Translations under genes and position numbers: made by a program
Source of the DNA: Adiantum capillus-veneris
Lineage: Eukaryota > Streptophyta > Polypodiopsida > Polypodiales > Pteridaceae
DNA length: 64,000 nucleotides
Assembly (NCBI GenBank): GCA_014529385.2
Contig: CM043962.1
Coordinates: 44,409,598-44,473,597 of the forward strand
Direction: 5' to 3'
Shown here: piece by piece, positions 46,701-58,880 of the stretch
Position numbering within the stretch: the first letter of the stretch is position 1
Layout of the letters: each line of letters begins with the position of its first letter
The notes under the pieces: model-generated
The model's database searches: none
Seen by the model: the letters and a program-made list of their open reading frames with translations, nothing else
What the model was told of the DNA's origin: nothing

Positions 46701-49593
46701 AAACGATGACTAAAAAAAGTATGGTGTAGGATACAAGAGGGAAAAAGTACTTGGACCCAAAAATTTATGGAGCAAGAGGAGGGAAGTATGGGAGGGGAAG
46801 AGATGACCAAAAAATTTGGTGTAGTAAGTGGAGGGTGGTATGGGAGAACAAAGCCAAAAAAGGATGGAGTATGTGGAGGGGGAAACGATGACCAAAAAAC
46901 TATGGTGTAGGAAAAGGTGGGGGGGGGGGGGGGGGGGGGGAGTGTGATGTGCGCCAAATTTAAGGCAACGAGGAGAGGTAAGGAAAAGGGGAAGGGGATG
47001 AGGGGTTCTTATCTGAGAGAAGATTGCCCATATTCGGTGCATTAAGCCAACAGATGACCGGTTTGGAAATATGGGGGAGTTTAGAAGTTTTTACAAGAAG
47101 TTTAGAAAGAGGTTGGTTAATGGAGCGGGCTAGGTTGAGTGACGAGACACGGGAATACAACAACTGAATAACAGAAATTTGCAAGTACACAGAGTAGACG
47201 CTGGAAATCAGCGATGTATATTGAAATCAATTCCCGAGTACAAGAAGAGCGTAGCTCGTATCAACCTCCCGACCACCCCCGAGCTATCTTACTCTCAATC
47301 TCAATCTCACTCTTAATCTGTGCACAGTTTTCAATCGCACTCTCACTCTCACTCTCAATCTCACTCTCACTCTCAATCTCAATCACAAGGCGCCTTCACT
47401 ATAGAATAGCCTCCTTATCGACAGGTTGTCTTCTTCACACGAGGCCCAAAAGTGGCTATTTTCGTCCTTCTGTTAGTCTTTAGCAAAAGCGGTCCAAAAT
47501 AGGTTCCGAAAAGAGACGTTCTCCATTCAGACACATAAGAACCACAAAACGCAACCCACACTCGCAAGTTAGAAATTTTAGAAACTCTTTACAAAAGCCA
47601 AGGAGGAAACTTGACTAGCTATAAAACTAAGCGAGCGACACGTAAATTTTGCCAAGTAAAGAGAGATGAGAGAGGAAGTTCTCTAGCGTGTAGAGAAGTG
47701 GGGAAGGGGGAGGAGATATTGCAAGAGAAGGTTAAACACCAAACGCGTTTCGCATAAGCTCTTCAGTGGTGTTAACCATACAAGAGGAGTAGGAGGGGTT
47801 CAATAGGCATCCACTTGAGAGAAGAGAGTTTCCCAAGGTAGGTACATGGTTTAAAGAGTGGGGGGCTACATGAATAGAGAGGGATTAGCTCTATTATTGG
47901 GTTAGGAAACGGAGGAAAAGAGGGAGATAAAGAGTGGTTACGTGGGGGGTACAAGAGGGAAAAGTACTAGGACCCAAACATTCATGGAGCAAGAGGAGGG
48001 TAGTATGGGAGGGGAAGAGATGACCAAAAATTTGGTGTAGTAAGAGGAGGGTGGTGGTATGGGGGAACAAAGCCAAAAAAGTATGGAGTATGTGGAGGGG
48101 GAAACGATGACTAAAAAAAGTATGGTGTAGGATACAAGAGGGAAAAAGCACTTGGACCCAAAAATTCATGGAGCAAGAGGAGGGTAGTATGGGAGGGGAA
48201 GAGATGACCAAAAAATTTGGTGTAGTAAGAGGAGGGTGGTATGGGAGAACAAAGCCAAAAAAGGATGGAGTATGTGGAGGGGGAAACGATGAGCAAAAAA
48301 GTATGGTGTAGGATGAGGGGGGGGGGGGGGGGGGTGTGATGTGCGCAAGTTTAAAGCCAACGAGGAGAGGTAAGGAAAAGGGGAAGGGGATGAGGGGTTC
48401 CTATCTAAGAGAAGATTGCCCATATTCGGTGCACTAAGCCAACAAATGACCGGTTTGAAAATATGGGGGAGTTCAGAGCTTTTTACAAGAAGTTGAGAAA
48501 GAGGTTGGTTAATGGAGCGGGGTAGGTTGAGTGACGAGACATGGGAATACAACAACTGAATAACAGAAATTTGCAAGTACACAGAGTAGACGCAGGAAAT
48601 CAGAGATGTATATTGAAATCAATTCCCGAGTACAAGAAGAGCGTAGCTTGTATCAACCTCCTGACCACCCCCGAGGTATCTCACTCTCAATCTCAATCTC
48701 ACTCTCAATCTGTGCACAGTTCTCAATCGCACTCTCACTCTCACTCTCAATCTCACTCTCACTCTCAATCTCAATCACAAGGCGCCTTCACTGTAGAATA
48801 GCCGCCTTCTCCACAGGCTGTCCTCTTCACGCGAGGCCCAAAAGTGGTTATTTTTGTCCTTTTGTTAGTCTTTAGGAAAAGCGGTCCAAAATAGGTTCCG
48901 AAAAGAGACGTCCTGCATTCAAACGCATAAGAACCACAAAACGCAACCCACACTCTCAAGTTACCAATTTTAGAAACTCTTTACGAAAGCCAAGGAGGAA
49001 ACTTGACTAGCTATAAAACTAAGCGAGCGACACGTAAATTTTGCCAAGTAAAGAGAGATGAGAGAGGAAGTTCTCTAGCGTGTAGAGAAGTGGGGAAGGG
49101 GGAGGAGATCTTGCAAGAGAAGGTTAAACACCAAACGCGTTTCGCATAAGCTCTTCAGTGGTGTTAACCATACAAGAGGAGTAGGAGGGGTTAAATAGGC
49201 ATCCACTTGAGAGAAGAGAGTTTCCCAAGGTAGGTACATGGTTTAAAGAATCGGGGGCTACATTAATAGAGAGGGATTAGCTCTATTAATGGGTTAGGAA
49301 AAGGAGGAAAAGAGGGAGGTAATAAGTGGTTAAGTGGGGGGTACAAGAGGGAAAAGTACTAGGACCCAAACATTCATGGAGCAAGAGGAGGGTAGTATGG
49401 GAGGGGAAGAGATGACCAAAAATTTGGTGTAGTAAGAGGAGGGTGGTGGTATGGGGGAACAAATCCAAAATAATATGGAGTATGTGGAGGGGGAAACGAT
49501 GACTAAAAAAGGTATGGTGTAGGATACAAGAGGGAAAAAGCACTTGGACCCAAAAATTCATGGAGGAAGAGGAGGGTAGTATGGGAGGGGAAG
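34750..49593. repeat. Tandem array of ~1.37-kb units, part 1
   Basis: Head-to-tail units starting at 34750, 36139, 37498, 38878, 40258, 41641, 43040, 44399, 45755, 47138 and 48530 (the last one cut at 49593). Each unit has: ~540 bp that also forms one half of the putative LTR, including a TCACTC/TCAATC hexamer block and CAAGGCGCCTT; then ~830 bp that is strongly purine-rich on the plus strand, with two ~184-bp sub-repeats (e.g. from 35591 and 35775) and a variable poly-G. Lengths vary from 1356 to 1399, mostly through hexamer and poly-G number. Confidence 0.95.
34905..35002. repeat. Hexanucleotide block TCACTC/TCAATC (one per unit)
   Basis: Variable number of CTCTCA/ATCTCA hexamers in every array unit (also near 36290, 37650, 39030, 40410, 41795, 43190, 44550, 45905, 47290, 48685 and 59040). 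It yields Ser/Gln/His-rich open frames that are not genes. Confidence 0.9.
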
Positions 49594-50725
49594 GCATTAT
49601 CACACACACACTCACACAATCTCATGTGTGAAGAAAGAGAAGACTATCTCTACCATGTTTTAATGGAGAGCTCATCACCTATTCCAAGCTTGTGATATAG
49701 AAGCCTACATCGACACACTCTTGGCTTGTGGATGCAAATACAACCAAGAGTCAAGCTTCAATGCATGCTCATCTCCTCTACCAAGCTAATTACTAAGCTA
49801 AAGCTATGCTAATATGAGTGATTATGTGAGGAGATGTACATCTTTCTCGTAAGATACTCCTTCTTCCTCTCAATCTACTCCCATACCCTGCTAGCTCTCA
49901 CCATCTTCGAAGGTTTGTGAGGTCTTGGGTCCGAGAACATGGATAATTCAAGTTGTGTTTGCTAAGTGTTTTGCTTAGTGCATGAAGCTTTCATCTTCAT
50001 TGCACTAGCTAGTCTTGAAGGAACACAAGGAATTGTATTGTACAATGTCTCTCTTGATTGTTCTCCAAAGTCTTAAGTACTTCATGACGCAGACCAAGCT
50101 CTCCTACAAACAAATGAGGTAGGCAAATTTCCTTTCGCAATTTCATTTTCATATTGCTCACATTGCTGGCAAGCATAATCAAGTAGTTGATGCACTCTCA
50201 AGACGGCCGAGAGTGAATGCGGTTTCCATAGCAACTCACAATGATCTATCTTCAATCCCGATTTAAGAGATGTGATTTCAGCCCTTGCATTAGGGAAGAA
50301 AGAAGAACCATTTACCTTACAAGATGGTTATCTTCTCTATGGCAATAGACTATGTGTTACTAACTCACTACGTGAGAAAGTAATGTATGAATCTCATGCT
50401 CCACCTTATGCAGGGCATAGAGGGGGGAACGTCTACCTTAAAGGGAATTGTACAATGTCTTTCTTGATGGGGGAAACCATAATACAAAGCCTTTTGGAGG
50501 GGGGACCGGCTCCATGCAAATCCGGTCCTCAACTGTTGTCATTAGCTTAATTTCTCTCTCTTTTGAAAGTATTGTTGATTCTATCTAACTAGGTGTTATG
50601 CTTTTTGTTGCTCTCTCCACCCAAGCACTGTTGTAATTCTCATTAGGAATCTATTCTAATGAAATGCCCACTATGTTCATGCTCATTTCTGCTACACACA
50701 AGTTATTAGGATATTAAATGTTACA
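49594..50725 (+). repeat. Gypsy-C 5' LTR remnant with inserted pol fragment
   Basis: 49594-50058 corresponds to 3' LTR 57381-57845; 50065-50450 is a 386-bp copy of the element's own pol (54436-54820); 50451-50725 returns to LTR (from 57828). An 18-bp LTR stretch (TACAATGTCTYTCTTGAT) is present on both sides of the patch. Confidence 0.9.
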
Positions 50726-50726
50726 T

Positions 50727-50740
50727 TGGTATCAGAGCAC
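50727..50740 (+). other. Gypsy-C primer-binding site
   Basis: TGGTATCAGAGCAC, complementary to initiator-Met tRNA 3' end, one base inside the LTR end. Confidence 0.92.
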
Positions 50741-51142
50741 AAGGTTTTTCTTTTCTTGCTCAAGAAGGGAGTTCCTCAAGCTAGCTACAAATGGTTGGTA
50801 TTATTAATTGCCTGTTAGTAAGTAGAATAGGGATTTTTCAGCCTTCCAGTGCGTCTGCCTTTGTGCAGTTAACGGGGCATCACCGTCGAGAGCTATGGTC
50901 TTAATAGTGGAGTCCTACGGGGCTTGCCTACGGCTTAACCACTATTGAGCTATTAGAAGCTTGATAGGAGCTGGTGCTGTTTTGGTGTCGAAAGACCCTC
51001 TCTTCTATTCCTTGCAATTAATCGTACTCGAGCCGCGGGTACAGTAGCTTGAGTGCTTTTTCTAAAGGGGTAAAGAGGAGTAGCAACTAGGGCTTGAAGT
51101 GCCAAAGTACACCTAAAAAGTTTACACCTAAAAGTTGTTAGA
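50741..51142. other. Gypsy-C leader
   Basis: About 400-base untranslated leader, homologous to the gypsy-A leader. No ORF. Confidence 0.7.
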
Positions 51143-54100
51143 ATGGCTGACAATAGTAAAGAGAGTGAAATTAATGTTGATAACTTTGATTTTGCTCATG
51201 AGCAAGCTACTAATGATGCTTCAATGCTTGTTAACTATCTTGTTTCTAGGCTTCAACAAGCCATGGGCAATCCATCTCTCCAAAGTGAAGTGCAACGGCA
51301 GCTCCGTGCTCACGGGATTCTCCAAGCTCATCACCATGATGAGAGAACACCTAGGAAGCCTCCTTGTGAGACTACCAAAAGAGGTCTCTCTCCGATTCAG
51401 GAAGAAGAAGAGAATCCATATGAAGGGCTCAAGAATTTACTTCTTGATGATGCATCTCCTTCCCAAAGGAGAAATCAAGAGCCTCCACCAAAGGAACGAG
51501 AAAGAAGCGAGTCTCCCGCCACCTCGGCGGAGATGGCTCCACAAAGACGGCGGGCTAAACGCTCTCCATCACTACCAAAGCGGAGAAGACCATCGTATTC
51601 TTCTCCTCACCATAATTCAAAGAGGGATGATAAAAAGCAAGAGAAGAAAAATGCGAGAAAGAGGACACCCTCTTCTCCATCTTCTTCATCCTCTTCCTCT
51701 TATGAAAGTGATGGTGAAGACGACAAAGATCAAGACAAGAAAAATGTCACCCTCTTCTCCACCTTCTTCAAATTCTTCACCTTCTGAAGAAAGTGATGGT
51801 GCAACCTTTGAACCATAAAAAAGAAGAGGCCATAGGAAATCCTATGCCACATGGAAGAGGTCGTCCAAGCTGAAGAAATTCAAAGAGGGAGGGAAGAGCA
51901 TCTCTTTCCTTACTTATGATGGCACCTTTGGTGCTACGGACAAAGTCTTGGCCTTTATCCAGCAATTTGATGCGGTGTTTGGAGATGAGGGCTTCACGGA
52001 GTCCTCTAAGCTATGCCATGTAGCTATGCACTTTCAAAAGTCCGCCAGACAATGGTGGTCTAGCCTACGAGCCAACAGTGAAGCTCCACGAACATGGAAA
52101 GCTTTAAGAGCTTCCATTATGAAGTAGTTTTTGGCCACCGATGCAAAAGACAAAGTACTCACCGAATGGCGAAGCTTAAAGCTCTCCCCCAATGAATCCA
52201 TCCACAAATATGTAGACAAGTTTTGGGACCTACAACTCAAAGCCACTGTCTTCAAAAAGTTGGATTTTGGAGAGCAAAAGCAACAATTTTGTGCGGGCTT
52301 AACCGAAGAAATGGCAGAGTATGTCAACTCCCAAAGGCCACGTACCATATCGGCGGTAATACACCATACTATGGTGGCCTCACGAATCAATTTCCAAACG
52401 GGGGCTAAATGAAATAATAAGCCCCAGGAAAACAAGGGTTCCAATGAGCCTAACGGGAAGGACAATGTCCAAAAGTCTCCTAAGGGAAACTCCAACAAAG
52501 CTAAAGAGAAGGGAGTTTACAAAGATAAGAATAAACTCTCTCCTGAAGAGCTTGAGCGTTATCGTAAGGATAACCGGTGTTTCAAGTGCGGCGAACAAGG
52601 GCATGCGTACCGCGCTTGTCCCCAAAAGAACAACCGCCAAGATCCTCCTAGAGTTTCCTTGGTTGAAATCCAAGAGGAGGAGACTCACCAAACTCACCAC
52701 AAAGGATCTCCTCTATGCCATGCTTGGGGAAAGGTAAGAGAACATGATGCTTTTATTCTCTTTGACCCTGGTTCTACTCACAATTTTATATCTATAGAGT
52801 TAGCCACCAAGCTAGGCATACAATCCTACGAGATGGGAGATGTCCTACCCGCAGACAGTGCCTTCAAGGGGCAAGAAGCTTCAATCACTCCCTTAATGGG
52901 GAAATTGAGGCTTCATGTCCAAGGCTATGTGGACAAAGAGGACTTCTTTATCTCGCCTCTCAAGCATGAGGATGTAATCCTAGGGGCACCATGGTTTGAC
53001 CGCCTGGATGCCGATGTTAAATTTCCTGAAAGGAGAATCTCCTTTAAGTTCAGGGAAAAAGACATGTATATAGATGCTAAGGAAATGGGTAACACTATCC
53101 CCATTGTATATACACCAGCTTTCAGCAAGTCAATAAAGAGCTCTATTTCCGTGTACATGATTTTTGTTAAAGACTCTCAAAATGAACCTAATGCTTTAGC
53201 AAAAGAAAATAAAAGCAACCAAAAGGAATTAGAGTTATCCAATTTTCTCAAGGGATTTCAAGATGTTTTTATTGACGACATCCCTTGTGAGCTACCTCCT
53301 AAACGAGGTAATGATGACCATGCAATCGAACTTTTTCCAGGAAGTTCACCGCCTAACAAACCTCCTTATAGAGTTTCTCAAGCTCAACAAGAGGAGATTA
53401 TGTGGCAAGTGCATGAGTTAGTTGAGAAGGGTATGGTTAGGCCAAGCTCATCTCCATTTTGCTCACCTGTGCTATTAGTGCAAAAGAAAGACGGCGCATA
53501 TCGTATGTGTGTCAACTATAGAGCACTAAATAGAGCACTAAATAGGATCACTATCAAGAATAGGTTTCCCGTTCCACGGGTAGAAGACCTATTTGATAAG
53601 CTACAAGGATCGACCTACTTCAGTAGGATTGACCTAAAAAGTGGCTATCATCAAATAAGGATAGTTGATCAATTGTAAAGACCGCATTTCGCACCACATT
53701 TGGTCTTTACGAATACAATGTCATGCCTTTTGGCTTGACCAATGCACCAGCCACATTCAACCGCTTGATGGAGAAGCTGTTCAGGCCTCATCAAACCTTC
53801 ACTGGAGTGTTCTTTGATTATATTATCATCTACTCTAATTCATTGGAGGAACACAAGCAACATCTCCAGGTAATATTTCAAGTTTTAAGAGAGAATAAAC
53901 TTTATGTTAATCGAAAGAAAAGTGAATTTTTCTTGCAAGAGATTCAGTATTTAGGTCATATTATCTCTCAAGATGGCATCCAAATGGATCCATCTAAGTT
54001 AGAGGTAATAAAGGGATGGCCTAAACCAAGGAATCTTCATGAACTAAGAAGCTTTATAGGTATGTGTGCATACTATAGACGCTTCATAGAAAAGTTCTCA

Positions 54101-56042
54101 CAAATTGCGGGACCATTACATGACCTAACAAAGAAAAGCGTTAGGTATACATGGTCTGCTAAGGAGAACAATGCTTTCGAAAAGCTTATCCCTCAACTTG
54201 TGCTTACAGTACCGGATCTCTCAAAACCATTTGAGGTCCAATGTGATGCTTGTGGTGATTGCCTTGGATCTGTTTTACTCCAAGAAGGGCATACCATAGG
54301 CTATGAGAGTCGAAGGCTCGACCCTATTGAGCAAGCTCTAGGCATATATGAAAAGGAAATCCTTGCAGTTCTACATGCCTTAGACTCATGGAAGCACTAT
54401 TTATTGGGGACTCCTTTCATTCTGCGAACGGATCACCAAAGTCTTAAGTACTTCATGACGCAGACCAAGCTCTCCTACAAACAAATGAGGTAGGCAAATT
54501 TCCTTTCGCAATTTCATTTTCATATTGCTCACATTGCTGGCAAGCATAATCAAGTAGCTGATGCACTCTCAAGACGGCCGAGAGTGAATGCGGTTTCCAT
54601 AGCAACTCACAATGATCTATCTTCAATCCCGATTTAAGAGATGTGATTTCAGCCCTTGCATTAGGGAAGAAAGAAGAACCATTTACCTTACAAGATGGTT
54701 ATCTTCTCTATGGCAATAGACTATGTGTTACTAACTCACTACGTGAGAAAGTAATGTATGAATCTCATGCTCCACCTTATGCAGGGCATAGAGGGATTTA
54801 GTCTACCTTAAAGGGAATTGAAACATATTTCTATTGGCCTACCATGAAAGTGAACATACAAGAGTATGTTTCTAAATGTGTGGTATGCCAAAAGACAAAA
54901 TTTGATAGAGGGAAGCAACTTGGATTGCTTCAACCCTTGCCAATCCCTAATTCACCATAGGAGAGCATATCTATGGATTGCTTAAGTCTATCCATGGGAA
55001 TACGGGAATATAGACGATAGTAGACAGGTTCAGTAAACAAGCTCATTTTATACTTGTCAAAAAGACTATCAAAGCCCATCAAATGGCAACCCTCTTCATT
55101 TCACAAATCTTCAAGTACCATGGCTTGCTAATGTCCATAGTGTCGGATAGAGATCCTAGAATGACCAGTAATTTCTGGAAGGGTCTCTTTGAGAATTTAG
55201 GGACAAGGCTAAACTTCTTTTCGGCCTATCATCCACAAACGGATGGCCAAAGTGAAATAGCTAACCTAACCATTCTCGATCTACTAAAAGCCTATGTAAC
55301 GGAAGGAGATCAAAGATCCCAATGGGAGAAGTACTTACCCTTAGTGGAGTATGCTTACAATAACACTGTACATACTTCCACGGGAAAAGCACCTTTCGAG
55401 GTAATTGAGGGAAGATCAAAAAGTCCCTTGCTACTTAAGGTACATGGGAAGATCTTCACTGCAGAGGAGTATAGCCGAGACCTACAAGAATCTTTCCAAA
55501 AGATTAAGGATGCTATCTCTATCTCACAGCAAAGGCAAAAGGCTGCTGCTGACAAGCACAGAAGAGCCCAAGCCTTTAAAGAGAACGATTGGGTCTTGTT
55601 AAAGTTTCCCAAGGCTCGATTAAGGCACATGACGGGCAAGAATCCTACGGGCCACCAAAAGTACTATGCTAAACTAGCAAAAAGGTACTATGGTCCCTTC
55701 CAGATTCTTAGGCCAATCAATGAGATGGCCTATCAACTCAAGTTGCCCAATCATTGGCTCATACACAATGCTTTCCATGTGAGCCTATTAAAGCCTTACA
55801 AAGGAGAGCCACCTCAAGAACCAACTATTGAAGACCCACCGGAGATCGAGGACCAAGAGGAGGTGCTGCAGCCCGAGTCCATTCTCCGACATGAAGACAA
55901 GGTATTAAGAGGCGGTAAGACTATCCGACGATATCTTATTAAGTTTAAGAATTATCCTTTTGAAGATGCTAGATGGATGCAAGGCATACAATTAAAGGAT
56001 AACCTAAACCTTGTCAATGCTTACAATGCTTCCCAAGAGTAA
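51143..56042 (+). pseudogene. Gypsy-C gag-pol, multiply broken
   Basis: Same domain order as gypsy-A, starting MADNSKES at 51143. Lesions seen: a frame change at about 51740 in the Ser-rich linker; TAG at 52126 in Gag (after SIMK); TGA at 52409; a 12-bp in-frame duplication giving ALNRALNR near 53530; a 4-base loss near 53676 in RT; TAG at 54491; deletions near 54630 and 54980 in the integrase region. The zinc knuckle CFKCGEQGH, FDPGST, CDACGD and the chromodomain-like end are still readable. The RT box is FFDYI where gypsy-A has FFDDI, so a catalytic Asp is gone; gypsy-B has the same change. Confidence 0.93.
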
Positions 56043-56384
56043 GAAAATGTACAAAATGTTAAAAATGAACAAAGTTTTTGTCTTATAAGACTCTCTTTTT
56101 CTTTATTGTGCACAAAAATGAAATAGTATGCATGCTTAGATCAAGTGTGCGGAGACGACGTCTCCCAAACACCAAGTAGAGCTTGTCACTCTACTATGGA
56201 AGATTGATAGGACTAATGTGCAGACATGCTTGCGGGAGCCTCAGGCTCTTAAGCACCAAATGGACTAGTCATCCATTGTGGAATGATGTCGTAGGGTAAC
56301 ATAGGGATCCTCTACCCGCTAAGAAAAGGACTCATGAATATGCTTTATCTTCTCTACACCATAGTCGAGGACGACTATGATTTC
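56043..56384. other. Gypsy-C 3' untranslated region
   Basis: Between the pol stop and the PPT. Contains the site equivalent to the element D target in gypsy-B (near 56200, one base different from GTTCC on the opposite strand). Confidence 0.75.
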
Positions 56385-56394
56385 AAGAGAGAGG
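56385..56394 (+). other. Gypsy-C polypurine tract
   Basis: AAGAGAGAGG, three bases before the 3' LTR TGTC. Confidence 0.85.
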
Positions 56395-56397
56395 TAA

Positions 56398-56768
56398 TGT
56401 CATAATAATCAATATCTAATTCTCCTAAATGATTTTCTCATATTAAACTAATCATTTAATGTGGGGAAGTGCCAGGGGAGAAAAAGCTAGAATATTGGTT
56501 AAGCTAGCAGACCGGCCACATTAGGGATCCAAAGGAGGGAAAATAGGGATCCAAAGGGGGGGCCATCTGCAAAAGAGCCATGTGCAACAATGGGCTAAAA
56601 AGACCCTAAGGTTCAGCCCATTAAGACTTCCAAAATGCTAAGGTTCCAAAATTCAAAGGTTGTGTCCAAAGGTCAACTTAGGGGGAATTGGATGCTTTGT
56701 GTGCTCTCCAAAGTCAACACATCCCTACACATGGGGGGCGAGCCCTAAAGGTAGGGGATGAGAGAGAA

Positions 56769-56835
<67 letters not shown>

Positions 56836-58102
56836 CAGGCTCCCTTTACACAAAGGGAATTAGGGACACATGTCAGCTCCCTAGCCCAGATGCCCACAAG
56901 GTGTGCCCAATTCCTATTGGATGACCCTTGAAGTGGACCAATGAGAATTAGGCTAGAGTAAATTTAGCTTAATTAATTTTAAAACACTTAATAAAAAGAA
57001 CCAATGAGAATTAGGCTAGAGTAAATTTAGCTTAATTAATTTTAAAACACTTAATAAAAAGAACCAATGAAAATTAAGTCTCCTGGATGATTATTGGATA
57101 GCCTGAGAAGGGGTCCAATAGGAATTGAGCAGCCCAATGGGCTACTTAATTCCTATTGGTCAGAATGGGGAAAGGTCTAATGGGGATTTAATTCATTTAA
57201 ATCAATTAAGTTTAATTGATTAAGCTCTCACAAAAGGGGAAAGGGGGACACATGTTCGAAGGCTATCACTTATGCTGCTTAATAGCCATTGGCTAAGCTT
57301 GGCATTGTCCAATAGGGAGCCTGCAAGAGCAAATAGCAAAAGGGCTCGCTCAATAGAGAGAGGGAGCTGATTTTTGGAAGGCATTATCACACACACACTC
57401 ACACAATCTCATGTGTGAAGAAAGAGAAGACTATCTCTACCAAGGTTTAATAAAGAGCTCATCACCTACTCCAAGCTTGTGAGATAGAAGCCTACATCGA
57501 CACACTCTTGGATTGTGGATTCAAATCCAACCAAGAGTCAAGCTTCAATGCATGCTCATCTCCTCTACCAAGCTAATTACTAAGCTAAAGCTATGCTAAT
57601 ATGAGTGATTATGTGAGGAGATGTACATCTTTCTCGTAAGATACTCCTGCTTCCTCTCAATCTACTCTCATACCCTGCTAGCTCTCACCATCTTTGAAGG
57701 TGTGTGAGGTCTTGAGTCTGAGAACGGGGATAATTCAAGTTGTGTTTGCTAAGTGTTTTGCTTAGTGAATGAAGCTTTCATCTCCATTGCACTAGCTAGT
57801 CTTGAAGGAACACAAAGAATTGTATTGTACAATGTCTTTCTTGATGGGGGAAACCATAATACAAAGCCTTTTGGAGGGGGGACCGGCTCCATGCAAATCC
57901 GGTCCTCAACTGTTGTCATTAGCTTAATTTCTCTCTCTTTTGAAAGTATTGTCGATGCTATCCAACTAGGTGTTATGCTTTTTGTTGCTCTCTCCACCCA
58001 AGCACTCTTGTAATTCTCATTAGGAATCTATTCTAATGAAATGCCCACTATGTTCATGCTCATTTCCACTACACACAAGTTATTAGGCCATTTAATGTTA
58101 CA
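56398..58102 (+). repeat. Gypsy-C 3' LTR
   Basis: TGTCATAA...TGTTACA, 1705 bp. Contains a CA run (about 56771-56834), a 63-bp tandem duplication (56938-57000 and 57001-57063) and the GGACCGG...CCGGTCC inverted repeat (57880-57905). Confidence 0.95.
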
Positions 58103-58880
58103 GCATAAGCTCTTCAGTGGTGTTAACCATACAAGAGGAGTAGGAGGGGTTCAATAGGCATCCACTTGAGAGAAGAGAGTTTCCCAAGGTAGGTACATGG
58201 TTTAAAGACTGGGGGGATACATTAATAGAGAGGGATTAGCTCTATTAATGGGTTAGGAAAAGGAGGAAAAGAGGGAGGTAAAGAGTGGTTACGTGGGGGG
58301 TACAAGAGGGAAAAGTACTAGGACCCAAACATTCATGGAGCAAGAGGAGGATAGTATGGGAGGGGAAGAGATGAACAAAAATTTGGTGTAGTAAGAGGAG
58401 GGTGGTGGTATGGGGGAACAAAGCCAAAAAAGTATGGAGTATGTGGAGGGGGAAACGATGACTAAAAAAAGTATGGTGTAGGATACAAGAGGGAAAAAGC
58501 ACTTGGACCCAACAATTCATGGAGCAAGAGGAGGGTAGTATGGGAGGGGAAGAGATGACCAAAAAATTTGGTGTAGTAAGTGGAGGGTGGTATGGGAGAA
58601 TAAAGCCAAAAAAGGATGGAGTATGTGGAGGGGGAAACGATGACCAAAAAACTATGGTGTAGGAAAAGGTGGGGGGGGGGGGGAGTGTGATGTGCGCCAA
58701 ATTTAAGGCAACGAGGAGAGGTAAGGAAAAGGGGAAGGGGATGAGGGGTTCCTATCTGAGAGAAGATTGCCCATATTCGGTGCATTAAGCCAACAGATGA
58801 CCGGTTTGGAAATATGGGGGAGTTCAGAGCTTTTTACAAGAAGTTTAGAAAGAGGTTGGTTAATGGAGCGGGCTAGGTTG
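58103..58880. repeat. Tandem array, part 2 (partial unit after gypsy-C)
   Basis: Resumes at unit offset ~614 (GCATAAGCTCTTCAGTGG; compare 49144), although part 1 stopped at offset ~1062. So array sequence was lost or rearranged on the left of gypsy-C. Confidence 0.93.

Larger units (their letters stand above)
49594..58102 (+). mobile_element. Gypsy-C: Ty3/gypsy element, 5' LTR truncated and patched
   Basis: Plus-strand element inside the element D array. Remnant 5' LTR 49594-50725, PBS 50727-50740, broken gag-pol 51143-56042, PPT 56385-56394, full 3' LTR 56398-58102. The right end abuts array sequence GCATAAGC; the left end joins the array at a different unit position through a shared GGAAG, so the first ~983 bp of the 5' LTR and its flank are lost. 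Same family as gypsy-A, closest to gypsy-B. Confidence 0.93.

Noticed and set aside
34750-49593. CRISPR array or rDNA-like tandem genes
   Set aside because: Units are ~1.37 kb without spacers, there are no cas genes, and no rRNA or tRNA sequence was recognised; the DNA is plant nuclear.
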